A stretch of 64,000 nt of DNA, taken from contig CAVXXT010000001.1 in NCBI GenBank assembly GCA_963765815.1, forward strand, positions 372,001-436,000, in the 5' to 3' direction. The notes beneath the pieces were generated by a model. It had not been told where the DNA came from, did not search any database, and worked only from the letters and a program-made list of their open reading frames with translations. This document shows positions 51,600 through 62,361 of the stretch, in pieces. This stretch comes from DATLNF01 sp963765815 (lineage in GTDB: Bacteria > Actinomycetota > Actinomycetes > BP-191). A program made the translations under genes and the position numbers. The stretch's first letter is position 1; the number at the start of each line of letters is the position of its first letter.

Positions 51600-54183
51600 T
51601 CAGTAGACGAGGCGACCCACTCCGACGGTGACCGGCGAACCAGGTCCCGTTGCGGTCACGATGAAGTTGTCGCTGCTGTTGCCGTCCAGGCGAGCGAACG
51701 CCGCCGTCAGCGGCTTGGTGCCCGCCATGAACTGGAAGGCGACGAGGCGCTGGCCCGCGACGAAGTCGTTGATGACGACGTGCGGGTTGCCGTTGACCGG
51801 GGTGGTCATTACTTCGTCAGCCGCGTCGGCGTCGATGTCGGCGGCGCTCACCGAAACACCACCTCGGAATGCGAGGTCGTACGCGAGGAACGACGCCACC
51901 CGGATGGCGTTGCCGTTCGCGATGTGGAACACACGCACCTGGGGCGCGCCACCGGGGCCGGGTGCCGTCACGAGCTCCTGCTTGCCGTCACCATCGATGT
52001 CGGCACCCGCCACGCGCACGCCACCGGTGAAGCCCGCGGCGTACGGCGCGAAGCGTGCGATCCGCGTCACTGATCCGCTGACGGACAGTTTGAAAACGCT
52101 GATGGTCGAGGCGCGGCCGGCATCGGTGCTCGTGACAATTTCGTCGATGCCGTCGCCGTCGACATCTGCTCCCGCGACGAACAGGCCGCTGGTCATGTCC
52201 GGCGAATCGGCCAGGAACGAGGCGACCGGTGACGGCTGGGAGTGGTCGAGGTTCCAGACGATCACATGAGGCCCACCTCCGGGGCCGGGCGCGGTCACGA
52301 TGAACCGATCACCGACCGCGTCACGCGCGAGCGCGGCGACACGCACCCCACCGCGGAATGCTTCGTCATAGGCGAAGAAGCTCTTGCCGGCACCGAGCGG
52401 GGAGAACTGCGGCAGCGTTGTCAGCCGCACCAGGGGAGAGCCGCCCGTGTCAGCCGCCACCGCGATCGCGTCGCCGTTGCCTGGAAGTCCGAACGGATCA
52501 AGACTTGTTACCGAGGCGCCGCCGCGGAACCCGCCGAAGGGCGTGAGGGTTCCGACCAGCGCGACGCGTTGGATGCCGCCGAAGTCGTCGTTGAGCAGGG
52601 TGACGGTTCCATGGTCGCGATCGAGCCGCGCCCACGCCGGATTGCTCAGCTCGAAGTCGATCGTCTCGTCTGCCTCGGGTACGCGGTCCCCGTTGGATCT
52701 GAACGCAATCTCGATGGCGCGCGGACTTTTCAGGGCGGCTTCTCCCCCGGTGAAGTCTGAGCCGAACTCGGCGTCGCCACGCCGGAGACTTAGAGAGCGC
52801 AGAGCCACATCGACGTCGATGTCGGGGGTGTCGGCGTCACGATCCAGCGCGACCGTCGCGACAACGGTCTTGGTGCCATTGGAGCCCTCCGTCACCCGCA
52901 GGTCCTGGGCGGTCAAGGTCGGGACGCCCTTGGGCGCGTGGGTGGAGCGGGCCACAAGCCCGACGACAGAGGTCGGCTCGTGGTCGGTCGCCGGTCGCCC
53001 GTCGCCTGAAAGGAAGAACTGTGGTCCGCGAGCGACGATGCGGGTGATCGTGAAGCCGCGGTCGTAGCCAAGCCCGGGTCGGATGCGACCCTCCAGCCCG
53101 AAGCTCGTGTCGAGGGTGCCATTGGTGTCGTAGCGCCAAACCTTCTGATCGCTGGCCAGAAGCAGTCCGTCGTCGCCGTCAATTGCGAAATCGATCCAGC
53201 CAAGAAGGTCCGTGTCCGTGGGCGTGTATTGCGCGGGGAATGTGATCGGAGCGAACGAGCCGTCCGTCGAGCCGTCCATCAGGATTCGGTACACGCGGTA
53301 TCCGGTGGCGACTGTGATCGTGTCGGCATCTGACACCACCTTGTAGAGGTTGTGGAAGTAGTTGTCGTACTGCGCGATGACTGTGAGGCCGTTCTTGCCG
53401 AACGACCAGTCGCGCTGCGTCGGGCTCAGGTAGGCGGCGCGACGAGGAGGCCTTTGCCCTCGGAGCCCTCGACCTGCCAGTCCCACCGAACGAAGACAAA
53501 GCCGTCGCCCCGTCGGGCCAGGTGACCATCGGCATATTCCCAGCCGGTCAACGCCAGGCCGAGCTTGCCGACCGACAGGTCAGGCGTGCCGTCAGGCAGT
53601 AACACCATGAAGTAGCTGCATCCAGCCGAGCACAACACGAGACGGCCGTCGGACAGCACGACCGCGTTACCGCGGGTCGTGTACGGGCCGTATTCCTGCG
53701 GCAGCGACACCAGGTGGCCGTCGTTGTAGGTCGAGTCGGGCCGTCCGTTGGGGGCGAGCTTGGTGACGTAGGCGTCCTTGGGCGTCGGATGGTTGTAGTC
53801 GTAGGCCATGACGAGGACGCCGCCGTCGTCCGTCGCGATGAGGTCAGTGATGTGCGTGATCGGGGCTAACTGGGTCGTCCACTGAACAGCGCCGAGCTTG
53901 TCGACGCGGATGACCGAGGCTGGTGACCACGCCTCGCCGAGCCACACCCCGGTTACGCCGAGCCACATGCCCAGTGTGTCTTCGGCGATCGCGGTCGTCG
54001 TCGCGTTGCGTTCAAGATTGAGGCGAAGCGCGCCGTTGCCGCCGAAAGTCGTGAGCGGCCCGCCGAGGTTCGTCGGTGTAATTGTTGCGACGGCGGCGCG
54101 GCGGGAACGAAGGGAAACAAGCTGAGCGCGACAGCCCCAGTGATGAAGACGGCCCGCAGGGCGCGGGAAAGCGGCAGCCGCAT
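51600..54183 (-). CDS. secreted FG-GAP/Calx-beta surface protein, frameshifted
   Basis: About 860 residues over three frames. A signal peptide (LRAVFITGAVALSLFPFVPA) starts at ATG 54183. After a break near 54090 comes a delta-60-repeat-like beta-propeller part (GGNGALRLNLERNATTTA, LAPNGRPDSTYNDG, TNGTLDTSFGLEGRI), broken again near 53445. A Calx-beta domain follows (DLRVTEGSNGTKTVVATVAL through VTLLNDDF). Then five to six FG-GAP/VCBS-like repeats, each with a GGxRVA or GGVSVSAADIDAD core and calcium loops (DVDGDGIDEIV, DIDGDGKQELV). It is probably a cell-surface or extracellular adhesion protein. Confidence 0.82.
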
Positions 54184-54249
54184 TCCGTCCCTATCGGCGG
54201 AATCGGGTTTTTTCGTGAGAGTTCGTTACCGACCCTGGAACGCACGGCC

Positions 54250-55512
54250 ATGCGGCGGCGGTCAGACTCGGCCGCCGTGCCTTCGAAGTTCGGCGAACTC
54301 CTTATCGATACGTCGCCGCTGCGTGCGTCGCGCGACTTCCGCATGCTCTTTGTGGGGCAGGCCGTGTCGTACTTCGGCGCCATGATCTCGATGGCGGCGC
54401 TGCCGTACCAGCTGTTCCAGGCAACCCACTCGTCCGTGCAAATCGGCCTGCTCGGTCTCGTGCAATTGGGCCCGATGCTGGTCTGCGGGTTGCTCGGTGG
54501 CGCGCTCGCCGACGCCTTCGACAAACGAACCATGCTGCGCGTGCTCGGCGTCACCTCCGGACTGGCGTCGGTGCTGCTCGCGCTCAACGCGTCGCTCGAC
54601 CATCCGCACGTGTGGGCGCTCTACGTCATCGCCGTGTTGAGCACATCGTCGGGCGCGCTGACCTTCCCGGTGATGCGGTCGCTCCTGCCGCTGCTGCTCG
54701 AGGAGAAACTGCGGCCGGCCGCCTTCACACTGCAAGCCACCTACGGCTCGTTCGGCATGATGGCCGGGCCTGCAGTCGGCGGGCTGCTCATTGGCACGAT
54801 CGGCTTAGACGGCGCGTATCTCGTCGACGTCGCCACGTATGTCGTGGCGCTGCTCATCTACTCGCAGATCGCGCCGTCGCCGCCCGTCGTCACCGACGGC
54901 GCGGAACGCACCTCGATCTTCGAAGGCATCCGTTTCCTGCGCGGTCATTCTCTGGTGGTGAGCATCTTCGCCATCGACTTGCTCGCCATGGTTTTTGGCA
55001 TGCCACGCGCGCTGTTCCCCGCGCTCACTGATCGGCTCGGCGGCGGGCCGCTTATGTACGGCTTGCTCCTGTCCTCGGTCGCGGCGGGCGCGTTCATCGC
55101 GTCGATCACCAGCGGTTGGACCAGCCGCATCCGCCGCTACGGACGGGCCGTGTTGTGGTCGGTCGCGGTGTGGGGCGCTGCCATCGCCGTCGCTGGCGTG
55201 GTGCGCGTGCCGGCGCTTGTGATGTTGGCGTTTGTGGTTGCGGGCGGGGCAGACATGATCTCGGGCGTCTACCGATCCACCATCGCCGCCGCGGTCACAC
55301 CCGACGATCTGCGCGGGCGCGTGAGCGGCGTTGAGTTCGCCGTTTACGCGAGCGGACCGACCCTTGGCGATGTCGAAGCGGGAGTCGTCGGGGGACTGGT
55401 CAGTGTTCCGTTTGCGATCGTGTCGGGTGGCATCGCCTGCATGGTCGGCGCCGCAGTGTTCGCGCGTGTCGTGCCGGGCCTGGCGAACTACATAGTCGAG
55501 TCGAAAGAATGA
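54250..55512 (+). CDS. MFS exporter, EntS/MFS_3 type
   Basis: A 420-residue 12-helix exporter related to the enterobactin exporter EntS. It starts SPLRASRDFRMLFVGQAVSYFG, with the loop 2-3 motif GGALADAFDKRTML and a second half beginning VVSIFAIDLLAMVFGMPRALFPAL. The frame is intact, unlike its neighbours. ATG 54250 is taken; the frame is open further upstream but overlaps the divergent gene's signal peptide. The substrate is unknown; no siderophore gene is nearby. Confidence 0.9.
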   Translation: MRRRSDSAAVPSKFGELLIDTSPLRASRDFRMLFVGQAVSYFGAMISMAALPYQLFQATHSSVQIGLLGLVQLGPMLVCGLLGGALADAFDKRTMLRVLGVTSGLASVLLALNASLDHPHVWALYVIAVLSTSSGALTFPVMRSLLPLLLEEKLRPAAFTLQATYGSFGMMAGPAVGGLLIGTIGLDGAYLVDVATYVVALLIYSQIAPSPPVVTDGAERTSIFEGIRFLRGHSLVVSIFAIDLLAMVFGMPRALFPALTDRLGGGPLMYGLLLSSVAAGAFIASITSGWTSRIRRYGRAVLWSVAVWGAAIAVAGVVRVPALVMLAFVVAGGADMISGVYRSTIAAAVTPDDLRGRVSGVEFAVYASGPTLGDVEAGVVGGLVSVPFAIVSGGIACMVGAAVFARVVPGLANYIVESKE

Positions 55513-55542
55513 AGACATGGCAGGCATTCCCGCGGAACTCGC

Positions 55543-56014
55543 GTGACGACCGAACAACTCGACGAGATCATGACGTCGTCGTGGAACATGCGCATCGCAA
55601 CGCTCGGCCCGGAGCGCGCGATCAACCTCACGCCGTTGTGGTTTGGGTGGGCCGGCGGCAAGGTCTACTTCTACGGACGCGGACAGAAGATCGCGAACCT
55701 GCGTCGCACTCCCTCATGCACGGTGCTCGTCGACCGCAACGAACGGTTCCCCGAGCTACAAGGCGCGATGTTTCACGGGATGGGCGTGGTGCTCGAAGAC
55801 GCCGCAGCGGAAGAAGCCGACGCAGATCTCGAGGAGGCTCGTTGGCAGATGGGCCGCAAATACTCCGGCGGCCACGGCGAGCCGGCGCGCGCCGGCGGGC
55901 GAGAAGGTCCGCAACCCGGCGTCCGCGCGCGGCAAGGGCTGGCGTTGGGTCGTGGTCACACCCGACAAGTCCGTCACGTGGGACAACACGAAGATCGGTG
56001 GCGGTGGTCACTAG
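55543..56014 (+). CDS. pyridoxamine 5'-phosphate oxidase-like FMN-binding protein, one frameshift
   Basis: About 157 residues of the split-beta-barrel flavin-binding family: SSWNMRIATLGPERAINLTPLWFGWAGGKVYFY, KIANLRRTPSCTVLVDRNERF. It may bind FMN or F420. The end (GKGWRWVVVTPDKSVTWDNTK) lies in another frame after a break near 55885. GTG 55543 is chosen; it begins 30 bases after the MFS stop, so the two may be co-transcribed. Catalytic role unknown. Confidence 0.78.
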
Positions 56015-56483
56015 CGCCGCTTGGCCGCCGCGACGGTGGACGCGGCTGCGAGGACGTGGAAGACCGCGTGGCCCTGCACGCGGCTGTTGCACGAACACAG
56101 CGGCCCGCCGGTTCGGCTGAGCAGTGTGCAGCGCGGCCGCGCTCGCGCCGAGCGCTGCCGCGACCGGCGTCGGTCGCAGCGACGCGCGGCTCGTCGCGGA
56201 CCACGGCGGCGAACGCTGCGATCAGACCAGCAATGCCGATGTCGTGGACGGACTTCGACGAGCCGTCCGCCCGGCCCGTGGTACGCCACGCTGCCGACGC
56301 CTTCGAAGGCGAGCGCGGCGGCGACGAACTTCCATGCGCGCGATCGGGGCGGACGCGCCATCCGCCAGATCGGGACCGCCGCGGCGACGAACGCGAGACT
56401 CGAGAGCGTGTTGGCGGGCTGACCGATAAGTCCGGGCGGATGCGCTCGCAGTCGGACTCGGCGACGTGACGGGACGCGGTCAC
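56011..56483 (-). CDS. alkaline-ceramidase-like (CREST superfamily) membrane protein, frameshifted
   Basis: A small multi-helix protein whose pieces resemble ceramidase/CREST hydrolases: an early SDCERIRP segment, then LIGQPANTLSSLAFVAAAVP, AWKFVAAALAFEGVGSVAYHGPGG, VHDIGIAGLIAAFAAVV and the end QGHAVFHVLAAAST with a metal-ligand-like His pair. Frame breaks near 56425, 56262 and about 56130. GTG 56483 overlaps the PlsC stop (GTGA). The family call rests on the spacing of these motifs by eye. Confidence 0.5.
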
Positions 56484-57785
56484 ACGTCGCCCACCGCCTT
56501 GCGCGTCGTCGCCACGACTTCGGCGCGCAGCGCTTCGGCCTGCTCGACGGTGCCGATGCGTTCGAGCTGCGCCCGCCAACGCAACAGCATCAGTCGTGAG
56601 CGCGACGGCGCGTTCGACGAGCCACACCGCGGCGACCGCGCCGACCGCGGCTGAGATCACGACGAGACTGCACGCGAGAAATCCGTCGGCGGTCAATATC
56701 GCGGCGATGACCCACGCGGTCGGGAACGCGACGATGCCGACGAGCGCGCGGACGGTGCCTTTGGTGACCGGCGTGCGCACGAACAGGCTCGACCCCCATG
56801 ACGAGCACCGCCGGCCACACGTTGACCAGCGCGGTCGCGGTGGTGATGCAGCCGAGCACAACGACGAGCACGGCGATGCGAATCGCGGCGCGCAGCAGGC
56901 GCGTCGGGTTGGTCGGCGTGATGACGTCGGCGTCGGTGAGGCGCAGCCCGGTGAGCAGCGTGTTGTAGCGGCCGACGTCGCGGCTCACGGCGTTGCGGGC
57001 GTGGTGCTTCGGCGCCTGGCCGAGCCGGCGCGTCAGGTCGTAGCGGTCTTCGAGCGTCGGGTCGGGGCGCGCTCGGAGCTCAACGCGATCTGCGCGGCCT
57101 GCTCCATCGCGAGCGCGGTCTCGATGTCCGCGAAGTCGGGGCTGACCGAGCGCACGCCGGCGTCGATCACCGCCGTGAGGGCGCGCACCGCCTTCTCGTC
57201 GTCGGCGCCGACAGCCCGGGGCACACCGTCGTCGAGATCGATGGGCTCGCCGAACTGCACGAGGGCCGAGGTGCGCAGCGCGACCTTGTCGGGAAACGTC
57301 AGACCCACCGGCACGATGGCGATGTCGGTCGCGCCCGCCGTGCGCGCGCCCGAGCGCGATGCGCGCCGCGCCGGTCTTGATCGGATCGATGTGCGGTCGG
57401 TCGTGCGTCGTGCCCTCAGGGAAGATCGCGATCGTGTCGCGCTTCTTCGAGCGCGGCGTGACAGGCCGCGAACGCTCTTCGTTGCTCGACGGGCCGCTCG
57501 TGTCCTGCGGTCGTCGCACGAACACCACGCCGCCGGCCTCGGCCACTGCGCCAAGAACCGGCACCTTGCGCAGCGTGCCCTTCGCGATGAAGCGCGGCGA
57601 CCGCGGCAACACCGACGCGATCACCAGCGGGTCGACGAAGCCGTTGAAGTGGTTGGCGACGAGCAGGACGGGACGGCCCTTCGGCAGCCGGTTGCGATCG
57701 GCGACCTCGACGCGGCGCAGCAGCAGCGTGCACGCGAGGCGCGCGATCAAGACAGGACCCGGCGCATGCGCCCAGTCTGTCTCGC
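56480..57785 (-). CDS. 1-acyl-glycerol-3-phosphate acyltransferase-like (PlsC) protein with C-terminal membrane segment, frameshifted
   Basis: Acyltransferase domain: LLVANHFNGFVDPLVIASVL (NHxxxxD-type motif, here NHFNGFVD), RFIAKGTLRKVPVLG, GGVVFVRRPQ, and FPEGTTHDRP. After breaks near 57.45, 57.35 and 57.06 kb it goes on with DIAIVPVGLTFPDKVALRT, then a helical region and two to three transmembrane helices (IRIAVLVVVLGCITTATAL, VGIVAFPTAWVIAAILTADG), which is the layout of the longer PlsC relatives. It ends GTVEQAEALRAEVVATTRKA at TGA 56480-56482. The exact start is unclear. Likely in phospholipid synthesis or remodelling. Confidence 0.75.
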
Positions 57786-57787
57786 CG

Positions 57788-58552
57788 CTAGCCCGGAAGT
57801 TCAGTGAGACCTTCCCAACCTGCCGGCGGACGAGCAAGGCGCCAGTGTTGCTCGGGGATGTTTGCGTCGAGTCGCTCGTCGAGCAAGTGGTCGCGGCGAA
57901 GCGGCGGCAACTGCGACGCGTACGCGTACAGCGCCTGCCGTTTCCGTTCGAGGTCGTCGGCCAGCGGCGCCAACGTCGGTGTCGGCCACCAGCCGGCGTG
58001 GAACAAGGCGCTGATGCGCCACGCGAGGAGACCGGGAACGTGCATGTAGCCCGCGTCCTGGTAGCAGTACCACGCGACGTCGGCGAACTCGTCGAGCAGG
58101 AGTCGTGCCGCCTGGTGCGTGATGTCATGGTCCGGATTGCCAAGACCGAACGGCACGAACACTGCGGTTGGATCGAGCTCATGTAGCGCGTCGCGTAAGC
58201 GAGCCGCCACCTCAGGTGCCTTGGCCCTGTCCGCCTCGTCGAGGTACTGGTGGTCAGCGAACTCGAGCCATACATGCTCGGCGTTGAGTACGGCGAGGGC
58301 GGCAAGGTCTTCGTCGCGACGCAAGACGACGACGTCATCGCCCGAGGTAAACCCGCCGAGCGCGTCCCACTCGGAGGCTGGGTCCGGATAGGCAGGCGGC
58401 GCGCCGGCGAACACGGTTACGACGGTCGATCCAGGATGGCGGGCCAACAACAAACCGGCGCCTTGCACGGCGTCGTCGAAGTGCGGCGACACGACGACCA
58501 TGCGTCGGAGTGTGTCGTCGCCGGGTAGGTCGGCCCAGTCGGTGAAACTCAT
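57788..58552 (-). CDS. PIG-L family deacetylase
   Basis: A 254-residue LmbE/PIG-L zinc hydrolase, intact. The metal motif is VVVSPHFDDAVQGAG (usually PHPDDE) and the later ligand is in GNPDHDITHQAARLL. Family members deacetylate GlcNAc-type amides such as GlcNAc-inositol (MshB) or teicoplanin-type glycolipids. It is about 50 residues shorter than MshB and divergent, so the substrate is open. ATG 58552 overlaps the stop of the MFS gene upstream; it runs directly into the PlsC gene. Confidence 0.85.
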   Translation of the reverse strand: MSFTDWADLPGDDTLRRMVVVSPHFDDAVQGAGLLLARHPGSTVVTVFAGAPPAYPDPASEWDALGGFTSGDDVVVLRRDEDLAALAVLNAEHVWLEFADHQYLDEADRAKAPEVAARLRDALHELDPTAVFVPFGLGNPDHDITHQAARLLLDEFADVAWYCYQDAGYMHVPGLLAWRISALFHAGWWPTPTLAPLADDLERKRQALYAYASQLPPLRRDHLLDERLDANIPEQHWRLARPPAGWEGLTELPG

Positions 58553-60197
58553 GCCTCGCGTGCGCCCGCGCCCTCGAGGAGCACGCCGGGATGCGCATCG
58601 GGCGGGATGTTCGGCACCAGCGTCGAGAACAGCGCTCCGAGCAGGACCACCAGACCGGCGAACACGGCGGCCGGCGTCGACGCGTCGGCAATGCCGTTGG
58701 CCACGATCACTCCGATTTGCGGATTGGCGCGACCGGCTGCGTCGCCGCCACCGAAGTCGCTGATGTTGGCGGCGATGGCCGCCTGTTGCGCCGAGGGCAG
58801 ACCGGGCACCTTCTTGAGATCGGATCGCACGTGGCTGCCAGCCTGCGACAACGAAGATGGCGCCGATCAGGGCGATGCCGAGCGCGGTGCCGACCTGGCG
58901 GACCATGCCGGCCGCGCCCGCTGGCCGAGCCGGCCTTCTGCGGCGGGATGTCGCTCAGCACCACGTTGGTGAGCTGGCTCGTGGCGAAGCCGATGCCGAT
59001 GCCGTGCAGCATCAGCGCGGGCAGCAGCGACAGGAACGTGGTGTGCGGCGCGAAGGCGAGCGACGTAACCGCCAGATGCCGAGCGCCTCGAGGGCGAGCC
59101 CGACGGTGATGACGTACTTCGGCCCGAACCGCCGGCTGAGCTGGCCGCCGATGCCGCCGCCGACGAAGGCCATGACTCCCGGCGGGCAGCAGCCAGCGTG
59201 CCGGCTGCGGATGGCCGAGAGGTGCAGGCCGGCCTGCAGGAAGATCGGCAGCACGAAGAAGGCGCCGAACTCGCCCATGGCGAGCACGGTGGTGTTGATC
59301 AGCCCGTAGCGGAAGCCGCGGTGCACGAGGTCGCGGAAGTCGAACACGACCGGCCTTGTCGGCCTCAGCCCGGCGCGTCTCGAGCACGACGAAGAGCGCG
59401 AGCAGCAACACGGCGACGCGAGCGAACCGGCACGACGAGACGGGGTCGGGCGGCCAGTGCCAGCCGCCGATCGACTGGTCGCCGATCGGCGTCCACCAGC
59501 CGTAGCGCGACCGCCTCGATGATGCCGAAGACCAGGCCGAGCAGGCCGAGCGGTGACGGCGACCACGCCGGGCAGGTCGATGCCCTTGGCGCGCTCGTCC
59601 TTCGACTCGCGCACGTAGAAGATCGCCGGCGATGATCGCCGAGCGGGCGCGATGACGACGTTGACGCGGAACGCCCAGCGCCACGAGTAGTCGGTGGTGA
59701 GGATGCCGCCGATCCACGGGCCGAGCGCGCCGGCGCCGCCGGCGACCGAGCCCCACACCGCGAAGGCCACGCCGCGCTCGCGGCCCTGGAAGGTGGCCGA
59801 GAGGATCGACAGGGTGGCCGGCAGCATCATCGCGGCGCCGATGCCTTCGAGCAGCGACTCGCCGATGAACAGCTGCACCACCGAGTGCGACAGCGACGCG
59901 ATCAGCGACCCGACGGCGAACAGCGCCGCGCCGATGAAGAACAGCTTGCGGCGCCCGAAGATGTCGCCGAGCGCGGCCGAAGCTGATGAGCAGCGACGCG
60001 AACACCAGCGAGTAGCCCGAGATCACCCACTGCAACGACGACACCTCGGTGTGGAACTCCCGGATGATCGTCGGGACGGCGACGTTCAGGATCGTGTTGT
60101 CGAGCACGATGATGAACAGCGAGCTCGACAGGATCACGAGCGCGATCCATCGCTTCGGGTCCGGCGGCGCGGCGCTGGCGGTGTTCCAAGCGGTCAT
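58549..60197 (-). CDS. DHA2-type (EmrB/QacA) 14-helix MFS exporter, heavily frameshifted
   Basis: A multidrug-type exporter. The start RWIALVILSSSLFIIVLDNTILNVAVPTII holds motif D1 (LDNTIVNVALP type); then QWVISGYSLVFASLLISFG, MVQLFIGESLLEGIGAAMMLPATLSIL, RGFRYGLINTTVLAMGEFGAFFVLPIFLQ. The end, IGVIVANGIADASTPAAVFAGLVVLLG, overlaps the PIG-L start. At least seven frame breaks between 58.85 and 59.97 kb. ATG 60197. The chain MFS, PIG-L, PlsC, ceramidase-like runs with overlapping or near-touching ends, so it is one operon. Confidence 0.8.
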
Positions 60198-60227
60198 GTT
60201 TCTGGTCTAGCCCGCGCACGATGGTCA

Positions 60228-60233
60228 TAGGCT
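60228..60233 (+). promoter_or_regulatory. -10 box (TAGGCT), leaderless start of ohr-like gene
   Basis: TANNNT hexamer eight bases before GTG 60242; it supports GTG 60242 over ATG 60221 as the start. Confidence 0.5.
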
Positions 60234-60241
60234 CGATTCTC

Positions 60242-60658
60242 GTGAACATCCTCTATTCAACGACGGCCACCGCGACCGGAGACGGACGCAACGGCCACAC
60301 CGCAACCGAGGACGGCATGATCGACGTCGACGTCCGTACGCCGCCGGGACTCGGTGGCGCCGGTGGCGCGACCAATCCCGAACAGCTCTTCGCTGCCGGG
60401 TACGCCGCGTGCTTCCACTCGGCCATGAAGTTGGTGGCCAAGCCCATGGAAGTCGACGCCACCGACTCGGCGGTGTCGGTCACGGTTGGCCTTGGCATGC
60501 TCGAGGACGGCGCATTCAACCTCGCCCTCGAAATCGTGGTCGACGTGCCCGACACGTTCTCCGAGCAGGCGCAAGCGTTGGTGGAACGAGCGCACGAGGT
60601 CTGTCCGTATAGCAACGCGACACGTGGCGACGTCGACGTCGTCCTCGGGATCATCTAA
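60242..60658 (+). CDS. ohr: organic hydroperoxide resistance protein (Ohr/OsmC family)
   Basis: A 138-residue Ohr peroxidase that reduces organic hydroperoxides with a reactive Cys pair. The peroxidatic Cys is in GYAACFHSAMKL and the resolving Cys in HEVCPYSNATRG, both canonical. The N-terminus NILYSTTATATGDGRNGHT matches the family when GTG 60242 is used. Cytoplasmic dimer. No OhrR regulator is adjacent. The GMC oxidase gene starts four bases after its stop. Confidence 0.93.
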   Translation: MNILYSTTATATGDGRNGHTATEDGMIDVDVRTPPGLGGAGGATNPEQLFAAGYAACFHSAMKLVAKPMEVDATDSAVSVTVGLGMLEDGAFNLALEIVVDVPDTFSEQAQALVERAHEVCPYSNATRGDVDVVLGII

Positions 60659-60661
60659 GCG

Positions 60662-62349
60662 GTGTCGGCCACTGATGTCGACGTCGTCGTCATCGGGAGC
60701 GGGTTCGGTGGCAGCACCACCGCGCTGCGCCTCACCGAGAAGGGCTACCGGGTCGCCGTGCTCGAGGCCGGCCGCCGCTTCGACGAGATCACGCTGCCGA
60801 AGACGTCGTGGCGACCTGCGGTCGCTTCTTCTGGGCGCCCAAGCTCGGCTGCAAGGGCATCCAGCGCATCTCGCTGCTGAAGGACGTGATGATCCTCTCG
60901 GGCGCCGGCGTGGGCGGCGGCTCGCTCGTGTACGCCAACACGCTGTACGAGCCGCTTGCCGCCCTTCTACAGCGATCCGCAGTGGGGCCACATCACCGAC
61001 TGGCAGGCGGAGCTGGCCCCGTTCTACGACCAGGCCAAGCGCATGCTCGGCGTCGTCGCCCAACCCCACCATCACGCCGTCGGACGAGGTGATGCGCGAG
61101 GTGGCCGACGAGATGGGCGTGGGCCACACGTTCGGCCCGACGCCGGTGGGCGTGCTCTTCGGCGAGCCGGGCGTGGAGGTGGACGACCCGTACTTCGGCG
61201 GCGCCGGGCCGGCGCGACGGGGCTGCATCGAGTGCGGCCAGTGCATGACCGGCTGCCGGCACGGCGCGAAGAACACGCTGCTCAAGAACTACCTGTACCT
61301 CGCCGAGCGCGGCGGCGCCGAGGTCCACCCGCTCACGACGGTCACCACGGTCCGGCCGCTCCCCGACGGGCGCTACGCCGTCGACACCGAGCGCACGGGC
61401 GCGTGGGTCCGCAAGCGGCGCCGCACGTTCACGCGCCAGCACGTCGTGTTCGCGGCCGGCACGATGGGCACGCAGAAGCTGCTGCACCGCATGCGCGACG
61501 AGGGCACCTCCCGCACCTGTCCGACGCGCCTGGGCGCAGCTGACGCGCACGAACTCCGAGGCCATCCTCGGCGCGCGCACGTTCCGCGAAGGACGTCGAC
61601 TTCACGCAAGCGGCGTGGCCATCACGTCGTCGTTCCACCCCGACGACCACACCCACATCGAACCCGTCCGCTACGGCAAGGGCAGCAACGCGATGGGTCT
61701 GCTCACCACGGCCCTCGCCGACGGTGGCGGCGGGCCGCGTCCGCTGCGATGGCTCAAGGAGGTCGTCCGCCACCCCGTCGATGTTCGCTGCGCAACCTCA
61801 GCATGCGGCACTGGTCGGAGCAGACGATCATCGCCCTGGTGATGCAGACGCGCGACAACTCGATCACCTGCTTCACCAAGCGCGGCCTGTTCGGGGCCGT
61901 CGGCTCACGTCGAAGCAGGGTCACGGCGAGCCCAACCCCACGTGGATCCCGACCGGCCACGACGCCGTGCGTCGCATCGCGACGCGCATCAGAGGGCTTC
62001 CCCGGCGGCGGCTGGAACGACGTCTTCAACATCCCGATGACCGCGCACTTCCTCGGCGGCGCGGCCATCGGCGACTCCGCCGAGGCGGGCGTGATCGACC
62101 CGTACCACCGCGCCTACGGCCACCCCGGGCTCCACGTCGTCGACGGCACGGCGATGTCCGCCAACCTCGGCGTCAACCCGTCGCTCACGATCACCGCGCA
62201 GGCCGAGCGGGCCGCGGCCATGTGGCCCAACAAGGGCGAGCCCGACCCGCGGCCGCCGCTCGGTGCAACCTACGCCGCGGATCGCGCCGGTGGTTCCGAA
62301 GGCGCCGGTGGTGCCGGCGGGCGCACCGGGCGCGCTGCGGATTGGATAG
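60662..62349 (+). CDS. GMC-family (cholesterol-oxidase-like) FAD oxidoreductase, frameshifted
   Basis: About 560 residues. FAD-binding start VDVVVIGSGFGGSTTALRLTEKG, then GAGVGGGSLVYANTLYEPL, FYSDPQWGHITDWQAELAPFYDQAKRMLGV, the Cys cluster GCIECGQCMTGCRHGAKNTL, KNYLYLAERGGAEVHPLTTV, VVFAAGTMGTQKLLHRM, and the active-site end HPGLHVVDGTAMSANLGVNPSLTITA. Breaks near 60.80, 60.95, 61.06, 61.5, 61.6, 61.78, 61.9, 61.98 and 62.27 kb. A Pro/Ala-rich tail ends at TAG 62349. It probably oxidises a sterol-like or other hydroxyl; peroxide produced could explain the coupled ohr gene. Confidence 0.8.
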
Positions 62350-62361
62350 CGCCGGCGAGCG

